Shown piece by piece: positions 1-12,479 of a stretch of DNA of 64,000 nucleotides. The notes below the pieces were generated by a model that ran no database searches, was not told the DNA's origin, and saw nothing but the letters and a program-made list of their open reading frames with translations. Numbering within the stretch: the stretch's first letter is position 1; each line of letters begins with the position of its first letter. The position numbers and the translations under genes were made by a program. Source of the stretch: Heligmosomoides polygyrus polygyrus (lineage: Eukaryota; Nematoda; Chromadorea; Rhabditida; Heligmosomidae). Location of the stretch: positions 18,545,706-18,609,705 of the forward strand of contig OX377204.1 in assembly GCA_947396885.1 (NCBI GenBank), written 5' to 3'.

Positions 1-443
1 TTGACCACTAACAAACCTCTAATTTCCTTCATAAAAGCAAATGTACCTCTATTCCTTCAGATTCCAAAACGTCACGGAAGAACTAAAAGTGGACTGAACC
101 GCAGCGAAAGACTGAGGATAATCGGTGTGAAATCTTTTGGGACCAGAAACGAAGCCTATTTCTGCAGGGTCGAGAACAATGTGTTTGACCAACAATGAAA
201 TTTAAACGGAAATCTGCTAAACAAGTCAGCGCAGTCTTCTTTGTAGCGATGTCTGCTACCAATTCACTGACTCCCTGAGATAATGAAGGCTCCAGTACTT
301 CTCAATGGAACCCATCCTGTCACCTATTGAAGAGAAAGCACCTAATTCTGAGTTTTGCCAACTTTCCTAACCTTTGATCAGTCTAATATTAACAAAGTGA
401 ACGACCTCACTCTTTAAAGAGGGCTACAGCAACCCATAACTAC
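1..443. other. Left-edge part of the ABCC intron, nothing recognised
   Basis: After the donor at 443-438 the sequence to the left edge shows no Walker B motif in any minus-strand frame. The next exon of the transporter should lie outside the window. A minus-strand open stretch over about 40-198 has no recognisable domain. Confidence 0.5.
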
Positions 444-3400
444 CTGATAAAGCGCTCTCGCTAAAGCCACACGTGTCCTCTGTCCACCACTCAGCGATGC
501 GCCGTTGTCAGAGATCTCGTACTGATCACCTCCAGGCATTAACTGAAATCAACACCATGAAATTGTCAGCAGTGCCCAGATTTTGCAATCGAATTCTCAC
601 ATTGATATCACGCTGCAGGCAGGTGATCTTGATGATAGTATCATAGAGTTTCGCATCGAAGTCCTTTCCAGCGGTTATATTCTCGCGCACAGAGCCTGAA
701 ACGCTTGACTCAGCCGAACAAAAACGGCGCCTACCTCGCTAACAGGTAAATTCTATTGTGGTTACCTCGATAGAGCCAGCGCTCCTGTCCAACGTAGCCG
801 ATTCCGTTAGCTACGCTATCTTGTGTGATCCCAATGCACTCCGTCAACGACTTCGTTTCACCGAGCAACCCTGTAGTATCAAGTCTAGAATGGCTGACGG
901 TATAGCACTCAACGAATCAAAAGAGCAGGAGATCTGTCGCTTACCTAACAGCAAGGTCGACTTGCCGCTGCCAACGTCTCCAGATATTCCAATGATCTTG
1001 CCCTGGAAATTTTGCGAATTAAATATATACCGTGATCCTTATCACATCTACGCATATGCAATACGAAATCTACTTCCAAAAATGGCAATTCTAGAGCTTA
1101 CACCACTTTCACTTTGAACTGGACTTTGAGTTGAATCGGACACCTTTAAAAATGCATGTTTTTCAAAATAATTCAAACGTATCTAATGTTTAAATAGAAC
1201 TTGTCTAACCAAATTAAAATCATCGTTTTTTGAGAGAAAACTTTTATTTAAGAAATTCACCTTTGCAGAGCGCCTTATGAAAGGAATCACTACACTGTTT
1301 GAGTAACCACAGGAATCTCATTATTTTATCTCAAACGATACTTTTACGTTTGTCATGACGTTCTGGAGATCAGTGAAATTGCTGATGTATTTTAGGAAGA
1401 GAACGCACCGCGAATTCGCTCTATACATTGCTCTATTGGAATGACGGTGTAATTGCTATTTATATAAATTTCACAAACAGCAATAGCGATAACAATGGAA
1501 AAGATGCAGTATCATCGTCCTCTACATAACAAACTTTTAAACGGTATTTACGCTATCAGTCTGATAACTATCACGATGTTTTTGGGCGACTTGACGGTAC
1601 AATCTCTACACACAAACAATTCTGGCACTGTTGTACTTTCAGGACTCCAAAGGTCGAGGAGAGTTCGGAAAAAAATTTTCGCCCAAACTCCGTCCAGGGT
1701 ATTTACGGTGCTGATCACGAATCTGACATCAATTTTTCGTAGTACGCTGGCGTTTGGGCGAAATCGGTCCCCCGTACCTACCGTTACCTATTTTACTCTG
1801 GCGTAAAACGGAAAACAAATGTCAGATTCGTGATTAGCACCTCAAATAACTCCCCTAGACGAAATTTGGGCGAAATCAGTGACCATGACCTTAGTCACCC
1901 GTGCCTATCGTCACCTACCGTAATAGATCCAGGGGGTTATTTGGGGTGCTAATCACGAATCTAACTTCCGTTTTTGCAATTTCGTCCGATTACGGTAGGT
2001 ACGGGTGACTAAGGCTGCCTAGGTCATAATCTCCGATTTCGCGCAAACTTCGCCCAGGGGGTTATTTAGGGAGCTGATACCGAATATGACATCTGATTTG
2101 AAATTTCCGCCGATTACGGTAGGTGACGATAGGCACGGGTGACTAAGGTCATGGTCACCGATTTCGCCCAAATTTGGTCTAGGGAAGTTATTTGAGGTGC
2201 TAATCATGAATCTGACATTTGTTTTCCGTTTTACGCCAGAGTAAAATAGGTAACGGTAGGTACGGGTGACCGATTTCGCCCAAACGCCAGCGTACTCGTG
2301 ATCAGCTCCCCAAATGACTCCAAGTCGAGGTTTGTACGAAATCGGTGAGTATGACCTTGGCAGCCTTAGTCACACGTACCTACCGTAACTTAATGTACTC
2401 CAGCGTAGAATGAAAAACGGACGTCAGATTCGTGATCAGCACCCCAAACAACACCCCTAGGCGAAGTTTGGGCGAAATTGGTGACTATGATCTCGGTAGC
2501 CCTAGTTACCCGTATCTACCGTAACCTACCGTAATCGGCCGAGATTTCATAAACGAATGTCAGATTTTTTTCAGATTCAGCACGTCAATAACCGCCCTAG
2601 GAGGAGCTTGGGCGAAAATTTTTTTCGACCTCTCGTCGACCTCTGGAGTCCTGAAAGTACAACAGTGCCACAATTCTTTGTGTCGGAGCACTTTAAGGCG
2701 TCCCAGCGACACCGTTTTGGATAAAGGACTGGAAATGTTCGATCAGAAAGCGTATAAAAATTGTTCCTCTGACGAGCTGTAGAAGTTTTTTCATATAAAT
2801 GCTCCTTATACAAAAAATGGTTTCGATTTTATTGCAAAGTCAATTTTGACTTTAAAAATGTCTGATTTTGCTTGAAGCCTAGTAGCCTATCCGTAGTCCG
2901 TGATGGGAACGACAGATCGCGGAGGCACAAGATTCTACCAATTTTCGTCAAACGTATTAATCGATTTCCTTGGATTACAAGAGGGATTAGGAAGCCCTCG
3001 CCTCGCTCGCACCAGAAGTCATCCGACTACAAAACACGCTGCACATTCTACCCTTTCCAGCTAGCAGATGAATCCCTTCTACACAAGGCAGGCACACCTA
3101 CCCTTTTGCCGTTGAACGACACGTTGGTGATGGCTTGTTTCGATCCTCGCCAGAAGAAATTTCCTTCTCTAACGTAAAGGAGGGTATCTTTCTCTGAAAG
3201 CAGTAGAGTTGTACAAATGGATTTTCTTCAGCACCCAAGACGGGGGTTATACATCAGTCGCCCGCTGACGCGACATTATGAGAACAACCAATATCGACTA
3301 AGTGGTGCATATGATCAATAACGGTGGTTTTCACAAATTCGCACTGCCGGTAAACGGAGTATAAACCACGCCTAAGCGAAAAACAAGATGATACCTCCAG

Positions 3401-6400
3401 AAAGCGTATAGACATCGTGTACGTCCATGTTCTTCATAACAAACAGTCGCTGCAGCCTTCTTAATGACACCAGCGCCTCTACTAGACCATTCAGCACCCA
3501 TGGGAAGGCATTCAGAGGCATAATCAGAATATTGACTAGCGCTAAAGATGTAAACACCTGAAGCAAGTCGTTTTAGTTAAATGTACATGACGGTAACCAG
3601 AAGTAGATGCACTGACCTTCGCCGCTGTGAGCTTCTGGTGAAACACCATTGTATACGTCGCTAGAATTGAGATCGTGATTAACAGCGGAGCAGAAGCCCA
3701 CATATAGACACATATCGCGTCAAGATACTTGCGGATCTAAACCATAATAATCGAAATAAAAGCATAAGCACATAAGCAGCAACAGCGGGCTAAGGACTAG
3801 TTCCTGGTATAAAGCGATGATAGTTGCACGTACCTTAAGGTAGTATAGTTCTTTCTCACGAAGCTCGTTGATCTTCCTCTCAAAAAATCCTTCCCATGCA
3901 GAAGATTTCACCGCTCGAATACCTTCCATCGTCTCGCGAACGACCTGGAAACGACATCGCTTCACCAATGTTCTATCTACAGGATTTTTAGAAGCCGGAG
4001 AAGCCCTCATGACACATGGTTTCCTCTCCTCTGTGCCGTATATATAAGTTCTATAATACAAAATTTCCATAACAACCATCCGAGTACAATAACATAATAA
4101 GCTCTAATAACGAAATAAACGTAACAAGGGTGATCTAAAGGTTGCACTATTTTCGCTTTCCCAGGTTCAGATTTCAATGAGTATTGCTTGTTGACCCAGA
4201 CGAATACGACGTCCTCTTCCTTCTGTTGACTAAGATTATAAGACGGCTTACGTTTCGTCGCCTTCGCCTTCTTCAGAACCTGGAAAAACCGAAAACATTC
4301 TATCCCAATGATTCCGAACACTCCATGCTCTGAAGATGGCAATTGCGCTGAAAGGTAAGTCAATGTAAAACATCCAATCAACAGTTAGAAGGCTCCTTTG
4401 GCTTGTTTAGCTTCTCTAGTTTACCTTCTCTTCTTTCTCCCACCGCTGTCGGTCATAAATCGAAAATAACGTTTAGATAAAAGATTGTCCCGTTGGCACG
4501 CTTTCGTCGTTTTTACATAAAAAGTTGACAAAATGCAAATGAAGACAATAGCGCTTCAGTTTAAAAACACTAACCTTTATTCTCTGATCCTTGCATTGCA
4601 TCAGCTTCACCGACATTCGACCAATGCTGTTTGTGACCCACTTGTTGAGCGGAATCAGAACAATCGCAGCCACAACGCCAGCAACAAATGCCATTCCTAT
4701 CTGTAACGCTTGTGAGTTGATGGTGGAATGCAGTGGAAAATTTCGCGAAGTAGGGCCCCCATATGAAGTCCCTGGTTTCTACACTGTTTTGCCACTGTAT
4801 CAGTAGGAGAATTTCATGGCAGCTTAATAATCAATGAGTCATTTTAAGAATTAGTCTCATTAAAAAATCATCTAAAAATAACTATAATAAATCTTAGAAA
4901 GGTGTAGGACGAGCTATTGCATAACAATTTCTTGTGACGATTTATCTGAGGCATTTTGCTAGACCTGCAGAATCTTTTGGTAACATAATACTTCGTGAAG
5001 TTTGAAACTTAATTCGCCAATACTTTGTAACTTTCGAACCAAATCAGAATAAACCTCCGTACAGACGAAGAGGAGGGACGTCACTTTTCTCCTCCTTCAT
5101 AGCGTTAACAGATACAGAAACTTTCAAAACGAAACCATTATCAACAATTGGGTAAGATTTAAACTTTGAAAGGACACTTAGCGTTGCCAAGGTTAGGATA
5201 AAACTATCAGTTCCAGAGAGCTTAGGGAGTGGATCCCTTGCGCTAGACTTGCACCTTAATCTCATCCTCCAGAGAGCTTAGGGAGTGGATCCCTTGCGCT
5301 AGACTTGCACCTTAATCTCATCCTTCATTGATCATTTGTGCGGTGTCTGTGCCTTCCCGGACAAGCTGAGTTAAACTTCGCAGAATAACAACACTCCAAT
5401 GGAGCCAATGATCAGCCTAAGTCCGTGCTATAATGACACAGGTAACTACATCGATAAGTGACTCTACACCGTCAGAAGAGCAAAATATACCCAACTACTG
5501 CAAAGCAAACAAGCGTAATTTCATTTCACCTTGTCGCACGCTTTCTCACTACATCTCAACGACAACCAGAACGAACAATAAACGGATGGAATCTCACTTC
5601 TCGATATAGCAGATAAAGCGCGATTGCGAGTTGAACAGGCAGACTCCAGAACGCATGGAATGAGTTGCAGAAGTTCACCAAACGATCAACATCCGTGGAA
5701 ATAAAATTAAGAATCGCTCCTGAAACGTATTTATGGGAAAAGCTTACACCGAAAGGAAACAATGTGCATCGATTTTCGAAGCATTAATGCAAACGTGTAT
5801 GTCCGCATAGGATCCCCAGTAGCTCCAACATGCGCAAAGTAAAAATAAAACAAAAACATGGTTTGAAAATGGAATCAAAGAACTAGAACACTCTTCAAAG
5901 CACTTCTTTTGTTCTGGTCTATAAGGCTGCTAAGGATTGGTTTAAAATTATGCTCCCTCGCAACGCGACTCTGTGAAAGCCTTGTTTATACTTACGAACG
6001 CGAGCGGCGCACTTCAATGAAAGCTTCCGATACCAATTTATCGGTCTACCTATCCAGTTCCATTGTTTTCCATAATTATAGATAGCAGGGCGATCGAATT
6101 AGAAACCCTGGCATGAAACATACCGGTCGGACAGAACAGCAGCAAATTGGTCGATATCGGCATATTTTCTTTCACTAAATCGTCAAAGGAGGAGCGAATG
6201 CTGGCCGACTTCGATCGTGTATGTGGGAATGTTGGACTGCAGCTGAATCTTACGAAGACGATGTTCATGAGGAACGGACAAGTTTATGATGCCCCAATCT
6301 CGCTCAACGGAACGAACATCTCCGAATGCTCCAGCTACGTGTATCTGGGTCGTGAAGTCAATATGGCCAACAACCTAGCGCCGGAGCTGAGCAGGAGGAG

Positions 6401-9400
6401 ACGAGCGGCTTGGGGAGCTTTCAAGAGCGTCGAAGAAGTCGCGGAGAAGACGAAGAACGTCCGACTCCGTGCCCACCTATTCGACTCCACTGTTCTTCCT
6501 GCCCTAACATACGCCTCAGAGACCTGGGCTATACGAAAGCAGGATGAACACGCGATCAGCGTCGCGCAGCGTGGAATCGAGATGACGATGCTAGGAGTGA
6601 CACGACTCACGCAAGTGAGAGAAGGCCTCCGGAGTTCCGAGCTTCGCCGATGTTCGAAGATCAGAGACGCTGTCGCGTGGGCCAAGTTGTCGAAAATTAG
6701 GTGGGCCGGCCAGGTAATGCGCTTCGCAGACACCCGCTGGACGAGAGCCGTTACCGACTGGATTCCGCGGGATGTCAAAAGAACACCAGGACGCCCACCA
6801 ACGCGTTGGTCGGACTTCTTCGTGAAAGCCCTGAACGACAGATATGACGCTCTTCGTGTCTCTCGAGCGAGGAGGATCCATTGGACCACTCTGGCAGGCG
6901 ACAGGGACGAATGGGGACGCTGCTGGCGCCCGCTCGAGCAAGTCGATGATCAACGGGACGACAGGTGATACAGGTGAAAGCGTCAACAGGCGGCTGTAGT
7001 ATGAATCCGCATAAGAGCTAGGATCAGGAAATGACAAGCTAGTGACTAAACGTCGCCGATTCCAGTAAATACTTACTACTGATGAGCGATGCACAAAAAA
7101 CTCTAGACCCTAAAAGAGGATTTGTACTTAATCGCAGTAGCACTAACGAATAGATATAAGTCATTCAAGCTGCATTGCGTGCCGGACAAAAGATAAGGAT
7201 TTTCTCTTCAGGTGCTGTTGATACTCCAAATAGGAACAGCTTAGTGACTCACCTGATGAAAATTTGCTCATTTCGCTCATCGGAACCATCAGCAACTTGT
7301 CGTAGATCGATGTTACAGTCGCAGCACGTACTCTGTAAGTTAAACAGCGCTAAAGCCCTCTTTTGATCTAGGCAAAATAGTCATTAGGCGGCATTTATAC
7401 TTCAGCTCCAAAACGGAGCGGCGTTATAAGAGATGCTAATATCGATGTTCTGCACCTGATCGATACTGGTAGCTTTTATGACGCCGCGGCGTCCGACGAT
7501 CTAAGTATAAATCCCGCCCACGGCATTCTCCAAACTCCTAACTCACTTGAGACTAATTTTCTGCATGTAGAAGTTGAAATTCGCTGAAAACAGCGCAGCA
7601 AGTAGTGAGCACAGGACCATCAGAGCCGCGTAGAGGAATCCAATTGGCTGAAAACCATCATCATCATGAGAAATACAAGACAACCACTAATTCAGTACTG
7701 CGCAGGACCTACATTCGGTGTTGGACTCTCCAGGACATCCACAAGGAGGTGAAGGAGTATAGGGCCGGCAAACGTGAACGCGTCACACGCTACTCTCAGG
7801 ATCGCCAGCGAAAAGAACGCAAATCCAAAAGTAGACAGAAGAGAGCTAAACCAGTAAGGCTGGAGATCAAATTCTGAATACCTAGAATCCAAAGATATGT
7901 CACCCACGATGAAAGTGAGTAGTGCTGGCCGTCGGAGAAAAACGTCGGTGAACTCTCGATCATCTGGCGCTCAATCGTCGAAACTTCAAGTGACGGTGGC
8001 AGTAGGAAGACATCGTCAATCTATGTAAGGTTTTTCATTAAAATCATCAAATTTTAATCAAAAATTCATAAATTCCTTTTAAAAAAATGGTCTCACCGAG
8101 TTCAGCTGCAATTTGCCTCCTTTCTGAATCAGTATATTCGTCCAACAGAAGAAGATTCGTGACAGAAGCCCTGCTGATTCATCAGCAGATGAGCGCAGTT
8201 CAATATATCCGAAGGACTCTGCGTTTTGGAATGCTCTGAAGCAAAGTATGCTCATGATTAGCGCACTAGCGACTAAGCTCCCAAGATTAGGCACAAGCTG
8301 TCTCCCCCTTTTTTGGTGAGTTCCCCGCACATTCTCAGGTGATCGTGGCGTGATTATCGAAGAGGCTACGTCCTACTCATTCAATGAATAGATGGCAAAG
8401 AATAATGCTTGCACTATCCTTCCCTTCGGATTCCTTTACCGTTTTATATGTGCCTAAGCATGGCTTCCTTCTCGGGGCAAGGTTAGAAAGGAGGGTCACC
8501 CTCGTTTTTCCCCTGATGTTGTTGAAAAATTGTCCAAAATCTTCAAAGATGATAATGTTAAGCACGAACACATGTGCACTTTAACCACAGCATTTTCTCT
8601 AAGCTTGCCTTGGCTAGGATGAAGCTTCAAGGTATGGAAGAAGTACGGTCCAGACTCTAGACTTGCACCCTCTTTTTGGTTTCTTTTTTTCATAAGTGAA
8701 GCTTTCTTGTGCACTTTCGGTTTCTTCTGGGCTATTCGAAGTTTTCTTCGGATTGGAAATACTTGTTGTGCCTTTACCACCAAAGTCGAAGCGAAGTATG
8801 GAAACTTGAAGAAAATGATTTAGAAACACGGAAATGCACGCATAACGGCCACCAAACGCCGAAACTTAGCTAGGATACATAAAAAGTTCGAAAGAAAGCC
8901 CTGAGAAATAAAAAGAGGGAAATTCCTATCAATTTTAAAGCGCGAGAAAATGACAACAGCAGCGTCAACACCAGCTTCTAGTGGTTACACCGCTTTCGTG
9001 GTCCCACCAATATAAACTTGACTTGAGCCTAACTACTCGTCCCCATCTTTGGGAGCTTAGTTACTAGTCCCCACCCATCCTACACAGGGACATATTTCTG
9101 GCGCCAGATAGGGCAACAGTGGAAGCGCAACTTTTGTCGATTGCTCGCGCTGTCTAATCGGCATCAGCGGCTCGCTGAGCAGCGAACAAAACCTAACCCA
9201 TGCCTTGAGATATGCAAATAAATGGAAATTCAAATCCCTGCGAAGATCACTAACAAACTCACTTGTATTGCCTCCATTCGGCGTAGTTTAACGCCGACCC
9301 GATCAATAGATGCAGCAGAGCTATGGCGAAAACTATATACGTCCTCGGGTCGCTGAACCCGTACAGCAACCACCTGTTCACAGTGACCAGGATGAACGCT

Positions 9401-12266
9401 TTTGAAGCGAAAAACGCAGCCACGGTTTGTCCACGCGAGCGAGTCCAACTGAAAACACACATACTTGGATCCTTCCAGCAATAACAAAACGTACAATATG
9501 GAATATATTAAAGCTTTCCTTGCCGCAGACGCCACATGGCATCTGTTGTTCTCAATCTATTAGACACGCCTTCATTGCGCCAGAATCAAGCCAAGACAAG
9601 ATATTACAGCAGACACCAATTGGAATAGCGTGGTATGGCACACACCACATGGCGTCTTCTGTTTCCATTCACCCATGAAATGCTAGTCAAACTAGAATTA
9701 TGACCGAGAAATGGAACGATTCTCACCTCCTACTCCACCTCGAATAGAACAGTACAGCTGCGAATGAGGCCCAGGCTATAGCCATTACACTGTATTCAAT
9801 AAGAAATATTGGCTTCAAATAGAACTGCGCAAAGAAGGCCATGCCGAAGGAGATGCTCAGCGGAAAGATCGTCATCGCACAGACGATCATCTTCAGAGTG
9901 AATATGTGTGAAACGGCGTCGCTGTCAAACGGAGGAAATCCTCCCTGAAATCATAACATTTTGAGGAATTTGGTAAAACTAGGAACCTTCCAAGTATAAG
10001 GGGAACGGGTCTAGGGGAGTGTGAACGTGTGCAGAAAATAAAACTAAGCTCGTTTAGAAACACTCTGGACAAAGCCACTTGTCGGTCATATGGATTCCTC
10101 ATCCGAAACCAAAGACGCCTATCTTAACATAAAGGTCCCATAGGATTCCCATCTTCTCTCTTCTTGAAACTCCGGCAATATCAGTTGCTAGTGTTAGAAA
10201 TCTACTGTGCCACAAGAGATTTTTTAGATGTACTTCTATATTCAGCAGGGCCTGATGTTTCGACGTTCCGTCGTCTTCAGAGGTCTAAACAGAATCCCAC
10301 AGAATGTTTAACACTTGATAAAACAGCAAATAATACTTGTCGCTTATGTGGCCTAGCTGCGAAGATGGGAATGACAGCCAATCACGATCAGCTCATTACT
10401 TATACTTGGCCTTGGTTAATAATGTAAAAAGTTGCCAGCAGATAAGATAACAATTAAAATAGCCATAAAGGTGCTTGAACTGATGTACGCCATATGGTGT
10501 CGCCGATCGCCGCAGGTCAAAACATTACAAAACAGGAAACGCTGTGTCACGTTACTCTCTTCTCGGACACTCGGACACTCTTCTAAACTCGCCTAAGACT
10601 GCTGAAATCAAAGAGGACTCTTCTGAGTTAAAACAACCTTGATACAGCTTGAACTACAGACTCAATAAAATGGTTAGAAAAAATTTTTGTTCAAGGAAAA
10701 TTTAGAATAACTTTTTTGAATCTTCTTTTTTATTTAACTGAACGAATGAGTGTAATGATTTTATAAAAATTTTACTTTTGGAGAAAAATAACATTATATA
10801 TATTCTGTTTGAAAGCGCAGCAAAGCAGCAACCATATAGTGCATTAGAAGACCAGATTGCGCCATGCCTTCGAAAAGCTCGTCACGATTTTTATTCGAAT
10901 GATAGTGTAATTGCTGTTTACATGGAACAACGAGGTATGTGCTGTTAACAATTGCACTTGTTGCACTGTTTAGTTTTTGGTCGAGAAAAATTTGTTCTTT
11001 AAACCTTAATCCACTTACCCAATAAGTGAGCACAGTGAATTTTATAAAATTTCAAACAAAGTGTTCACTTATTGGGTGAGTGGATTAAAGGTTTAAAAAA
11101 ATCATAATAAAGGTTTTTGGAACAAAAAACGGTATACAGTGCAGCAAGTACAACTGTTGAGAACACACATACCTCGTTGTTGCATGTAAACAACATTTAC
11201 ACTATCAATCAAATAAAAATCGTGACGAGCTTTTCGAGGGCATGGCGCAATCTGGTCTTCTAATGTACCATATGGTTGCTGCGCTTTAAAACAAGATATA
11301 ATGTGTTATTTTTCTCCAAAGGTAAAATTTTTATAAAATTATTACACTCATTCGGGCAGTTAAATAAAAAAGAAGATTCCAAAAATTATTCTAAATTGTC
11401 CTTGAACAAAAAAATTTTCTAACCATCTTATTGAGTCTGTAGTTCAACCTGTGTAAAGGTTGTTTTAATTCAAAAGAGTTTTCTTTGATTTCAACAGTTT
11501 TGGAAGAGTTTAGAAGAGTGTTCAATTCGACGTGAAAAGTATCCAATTGGATTTGAAAAGTGTCCAATTTGGTTGGAAAAGTGTTCAATTCGACCTGAAA
11601 ATGGTATATAACGCTGCTATGTAGCAGCATCGAGTATACATGAACCATTTCAAGGTTTCATAACAATGATTTGTTGCGACCGCAACTCTAGCATTAGGGG
11701 GACTCGAACCGTGCCACCTGCTATCCGGGCAGGATTGCTCTACGCCATTACACCACCGGTGCTGTTTGACCGAACACAACATCCACACCTCACCCATATA
11801 TCGCGATAAGACGGCCGCTGATATCAGCATGGAACCAGTTAAACTGAAAGTCTTGATAGAAATGATTCAAGTCAGTTTCTTTTAGGCTTAAGTGGCTAGT
11901 AATCAAGTTGTAAACACGATATACGGATGCTTTATGGTACTTGTCGTTAAAGTGGCCTACTTTTGAAGGCGCAGACGAGCCAGCCAATCACAACCAATCA
12001 TAACACCGACCGATAACGTCACTCGCGATCAGGCGCCCACTCCGTCCCCTCAATTGAGATTGGCACGAAGCATGAAAACTAACCGGTATCATCTGGAAGT
12101 TTAGGACGGAGAAGAACAGCAGTGGCAGCGTCTGCGGAATGACCAGTGCGAATTCTCCACATGGAGTCAATGTCATCGTCGACTCGTCCATGAAATACTT
12201 CGTTCTGAAGGACGAGCCATTCGCGAAGCCGCAAAAGTCCCACATGGGACTTGGCTCGCTGCCCAT
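444..12266 (-). CDS. ABC transporter subfamily C (MRP7/ABCC10-like), N-terminal part, 18 exons, runs off left edge
   Basis: Full-type ABCC exporter of organic anions or conjugates, in plasma or organelle membrane (family knowledge). Exons placed on splice consensus and phase: 12266-12084, 9944-9727, 9448-9263, 8235-8097, 8020-7944, 7881-7713, 7647-7547, 7332-7253, 5719-5598, 4700-4575, 3944-3834, 3736-3617, 3557-3395, 3193-3102, 1002-945, 870-766, 695-601, 542-444; 748 codons, all phases agree. Exons 1-3 give a hydrophobic TMD0; exon 4 holds the family linker ([15 protein letters not shown]); exons 5-13 form TMD1 ([20 protein letters not shown]). NBD1 has FFWRGSKQ, Walker [11 protein letters not shown]-loop [12 protein letters not shown] and signature [17 protein letters not shown]. 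Walker B, TMD2 and NBD2 must lie left of the window. The exon 5/6 junction (7944/7881) uses a weak donor and is the least certain. ABCC10 is the closest human relative I can recall; another ABCC member is possible. Confidence 0.9.
1003..3101. other. Intron 14 of the ABCC gene, filled by a foldback repeat
   Basis: The intron separates the exon ending at 3102 (start of NBD1) from the 58-nt Walker A exon. Most of it is the inverted-repeat element at about 1615-2690. About 1100-1600 and 2700-3060 are AT-rich and show no coding features. Confidence 0.6.
1615..2690. repeat. Large foldback (inverted repeat) element, about 1.07 kb
   Basis: The outer left stretch (CACTGTTGTACTTTCAGGAC at about 1625) recurs in reverse complement near 2650-2675, followed on both arms by a GGTCGA..GAAAAAAATTTTCGCCCAA-like block. 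Inside, diverged units carrying GAATCTGACAT and GGTAGGTACGGGTGAC alternate in both orientations. No transposase frame. Probably a non-autonomous foldback transposon or a satellite-like insert in the intron. Confidence 0.75.
5213..5324. repeat. Two-copy tandem repeat with a 56-bp period
   Basis: The block beginning CCAGAGAGCTTAGGGAGTGG at 5213 is repeated at 5269 without visible change through CTTAATCTCATCCT. It lies in the ABCC intron between the exons at 5598 and 4700, so it should not change the protein. Confidence 0.85.
6147..6968 (+). pseudogene. Non-LTR retrotransposon (RTE-like) reverse transcriptase, C-terminal fragment
   Basis: An open frame of about 270 codons covers the end of a LINE reverse transcriptase and its C-terminal domain: [48 protein letters not shown] and [11 protein letters not shown]. 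The YADD-type active site lies upstream of the fragment and is missing, so this is a 5'-truncated copy, the usual product of target-primed insertion. It lies antisense to the ABCC gene, in the intron between the exons at 7253 and 5719. The RTE placement rests on the GRPPTRW motif and is tentative. Confidence 0.85.
7384..7516. repeat. Short MITE in an ABCC intron
   Basis: GGCATTTATACTTC at the left end and the inverted GAAGTATAAATGCC-like sequence (read as AAGTATAAATCCCGCC) at the right bound a 130-bp stretch with internal dyad symmetry (GCGGCGT / ACGCCGC-like). It fills most of the intron between the exons at 7547 and 7332. A similar-ended element is at 19167-19310. Confidence 0.5.
10567..11521. 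repeat. Long palindromic MITE, two arms of about 470 bp
   Basis: The left arm (CTCTTCTAAACTC at 10567 on, through GCGCCATGCCTTCGAAAAGC near 10860) is matched by the reverse complement in the right arm (GCTTTTCGAGGGCATGGCGC near 11230, ending GAGTTTAGAAGAGTG at 11521). The turn is near 11040-11090, where CCAATAAGTGA faces TCACTTATTGG. No transposase. Diverged pieces of the same family occur at 26180-26350, 53790-54000, 54790-54900 and perhaps 60470-60545. Confidence 0.85.
11640..11990 (-). repeat. tRNA-derived SINE, family B, antisense in ABCC intron 1
   Basis: On the minus strand the head reads CAGCACCGGTGGTGTAATGG with a B-box-like GGTTCGAGTCC (about 11700), preceded by the family's GCTGATATCAGC region at 11816. 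The tRNA-like head has no intact cloverleaf (extra bases in the D arm), so it is not called as a tRNA gene. Confidence 0.75.
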
Positions 12267-12268
12267 AT

Positions 12269-12278
12269 CTGAAAATTC
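12269..12278 (-). promoter_or_regulatory. Candidate trans-splice (spliced leader) acceptor before the ABCC start codon
   Basis: On the minus strand a TTTTCAG sits two bases before the ATG at 12266. In nematodes such a 3' splice site directly before the start codon is typical of SL trans-splicing, but it could also close an ordinary 5' UTR intron. It supports the chosen start. Confidence 0.5.
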
Positions 12279-12479
12279 GAAAATAAGCGGTGAGCTTGGA
12301 AGTTCTAGCAAAGCCGCTGGGGTATAGAAACGTCTATTACAGTGCACTTGGAAGCGCAAGCTTTGGGTAGTTGGTACCTGCAGTGTTTCATGTAAATCAT
12401 ATTAATAAGAATAGCTAAGCTTCAACTAGTCAGTGCTATTGGCTTGAAATTTCCTAGTTGGGTGGGACGTCCAATCGGC

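Larger units (their letters stand above)
9945..12083. other. ABCC intron 1 (2.1 kb), mostly repeats
   Basis: It contains the long palindrome at 10567-11521 and an antisense SINE-B at 11640-11890. About 9950-10560 shows no coding features; a stretch at 10255-10285 (GTTTCGACGTTCCGTCGTCT) resembles short motifs also present at 54250 and 59905. Confidence 0.6.

Noticed and set aside
6335..7094. Long minus-strand frames (184 and 167 codons)
   Set aside because: Antisense of the LINE reverse-transcriptase frame, and not part of the ABCC exon chain, which skips this intron in phase.
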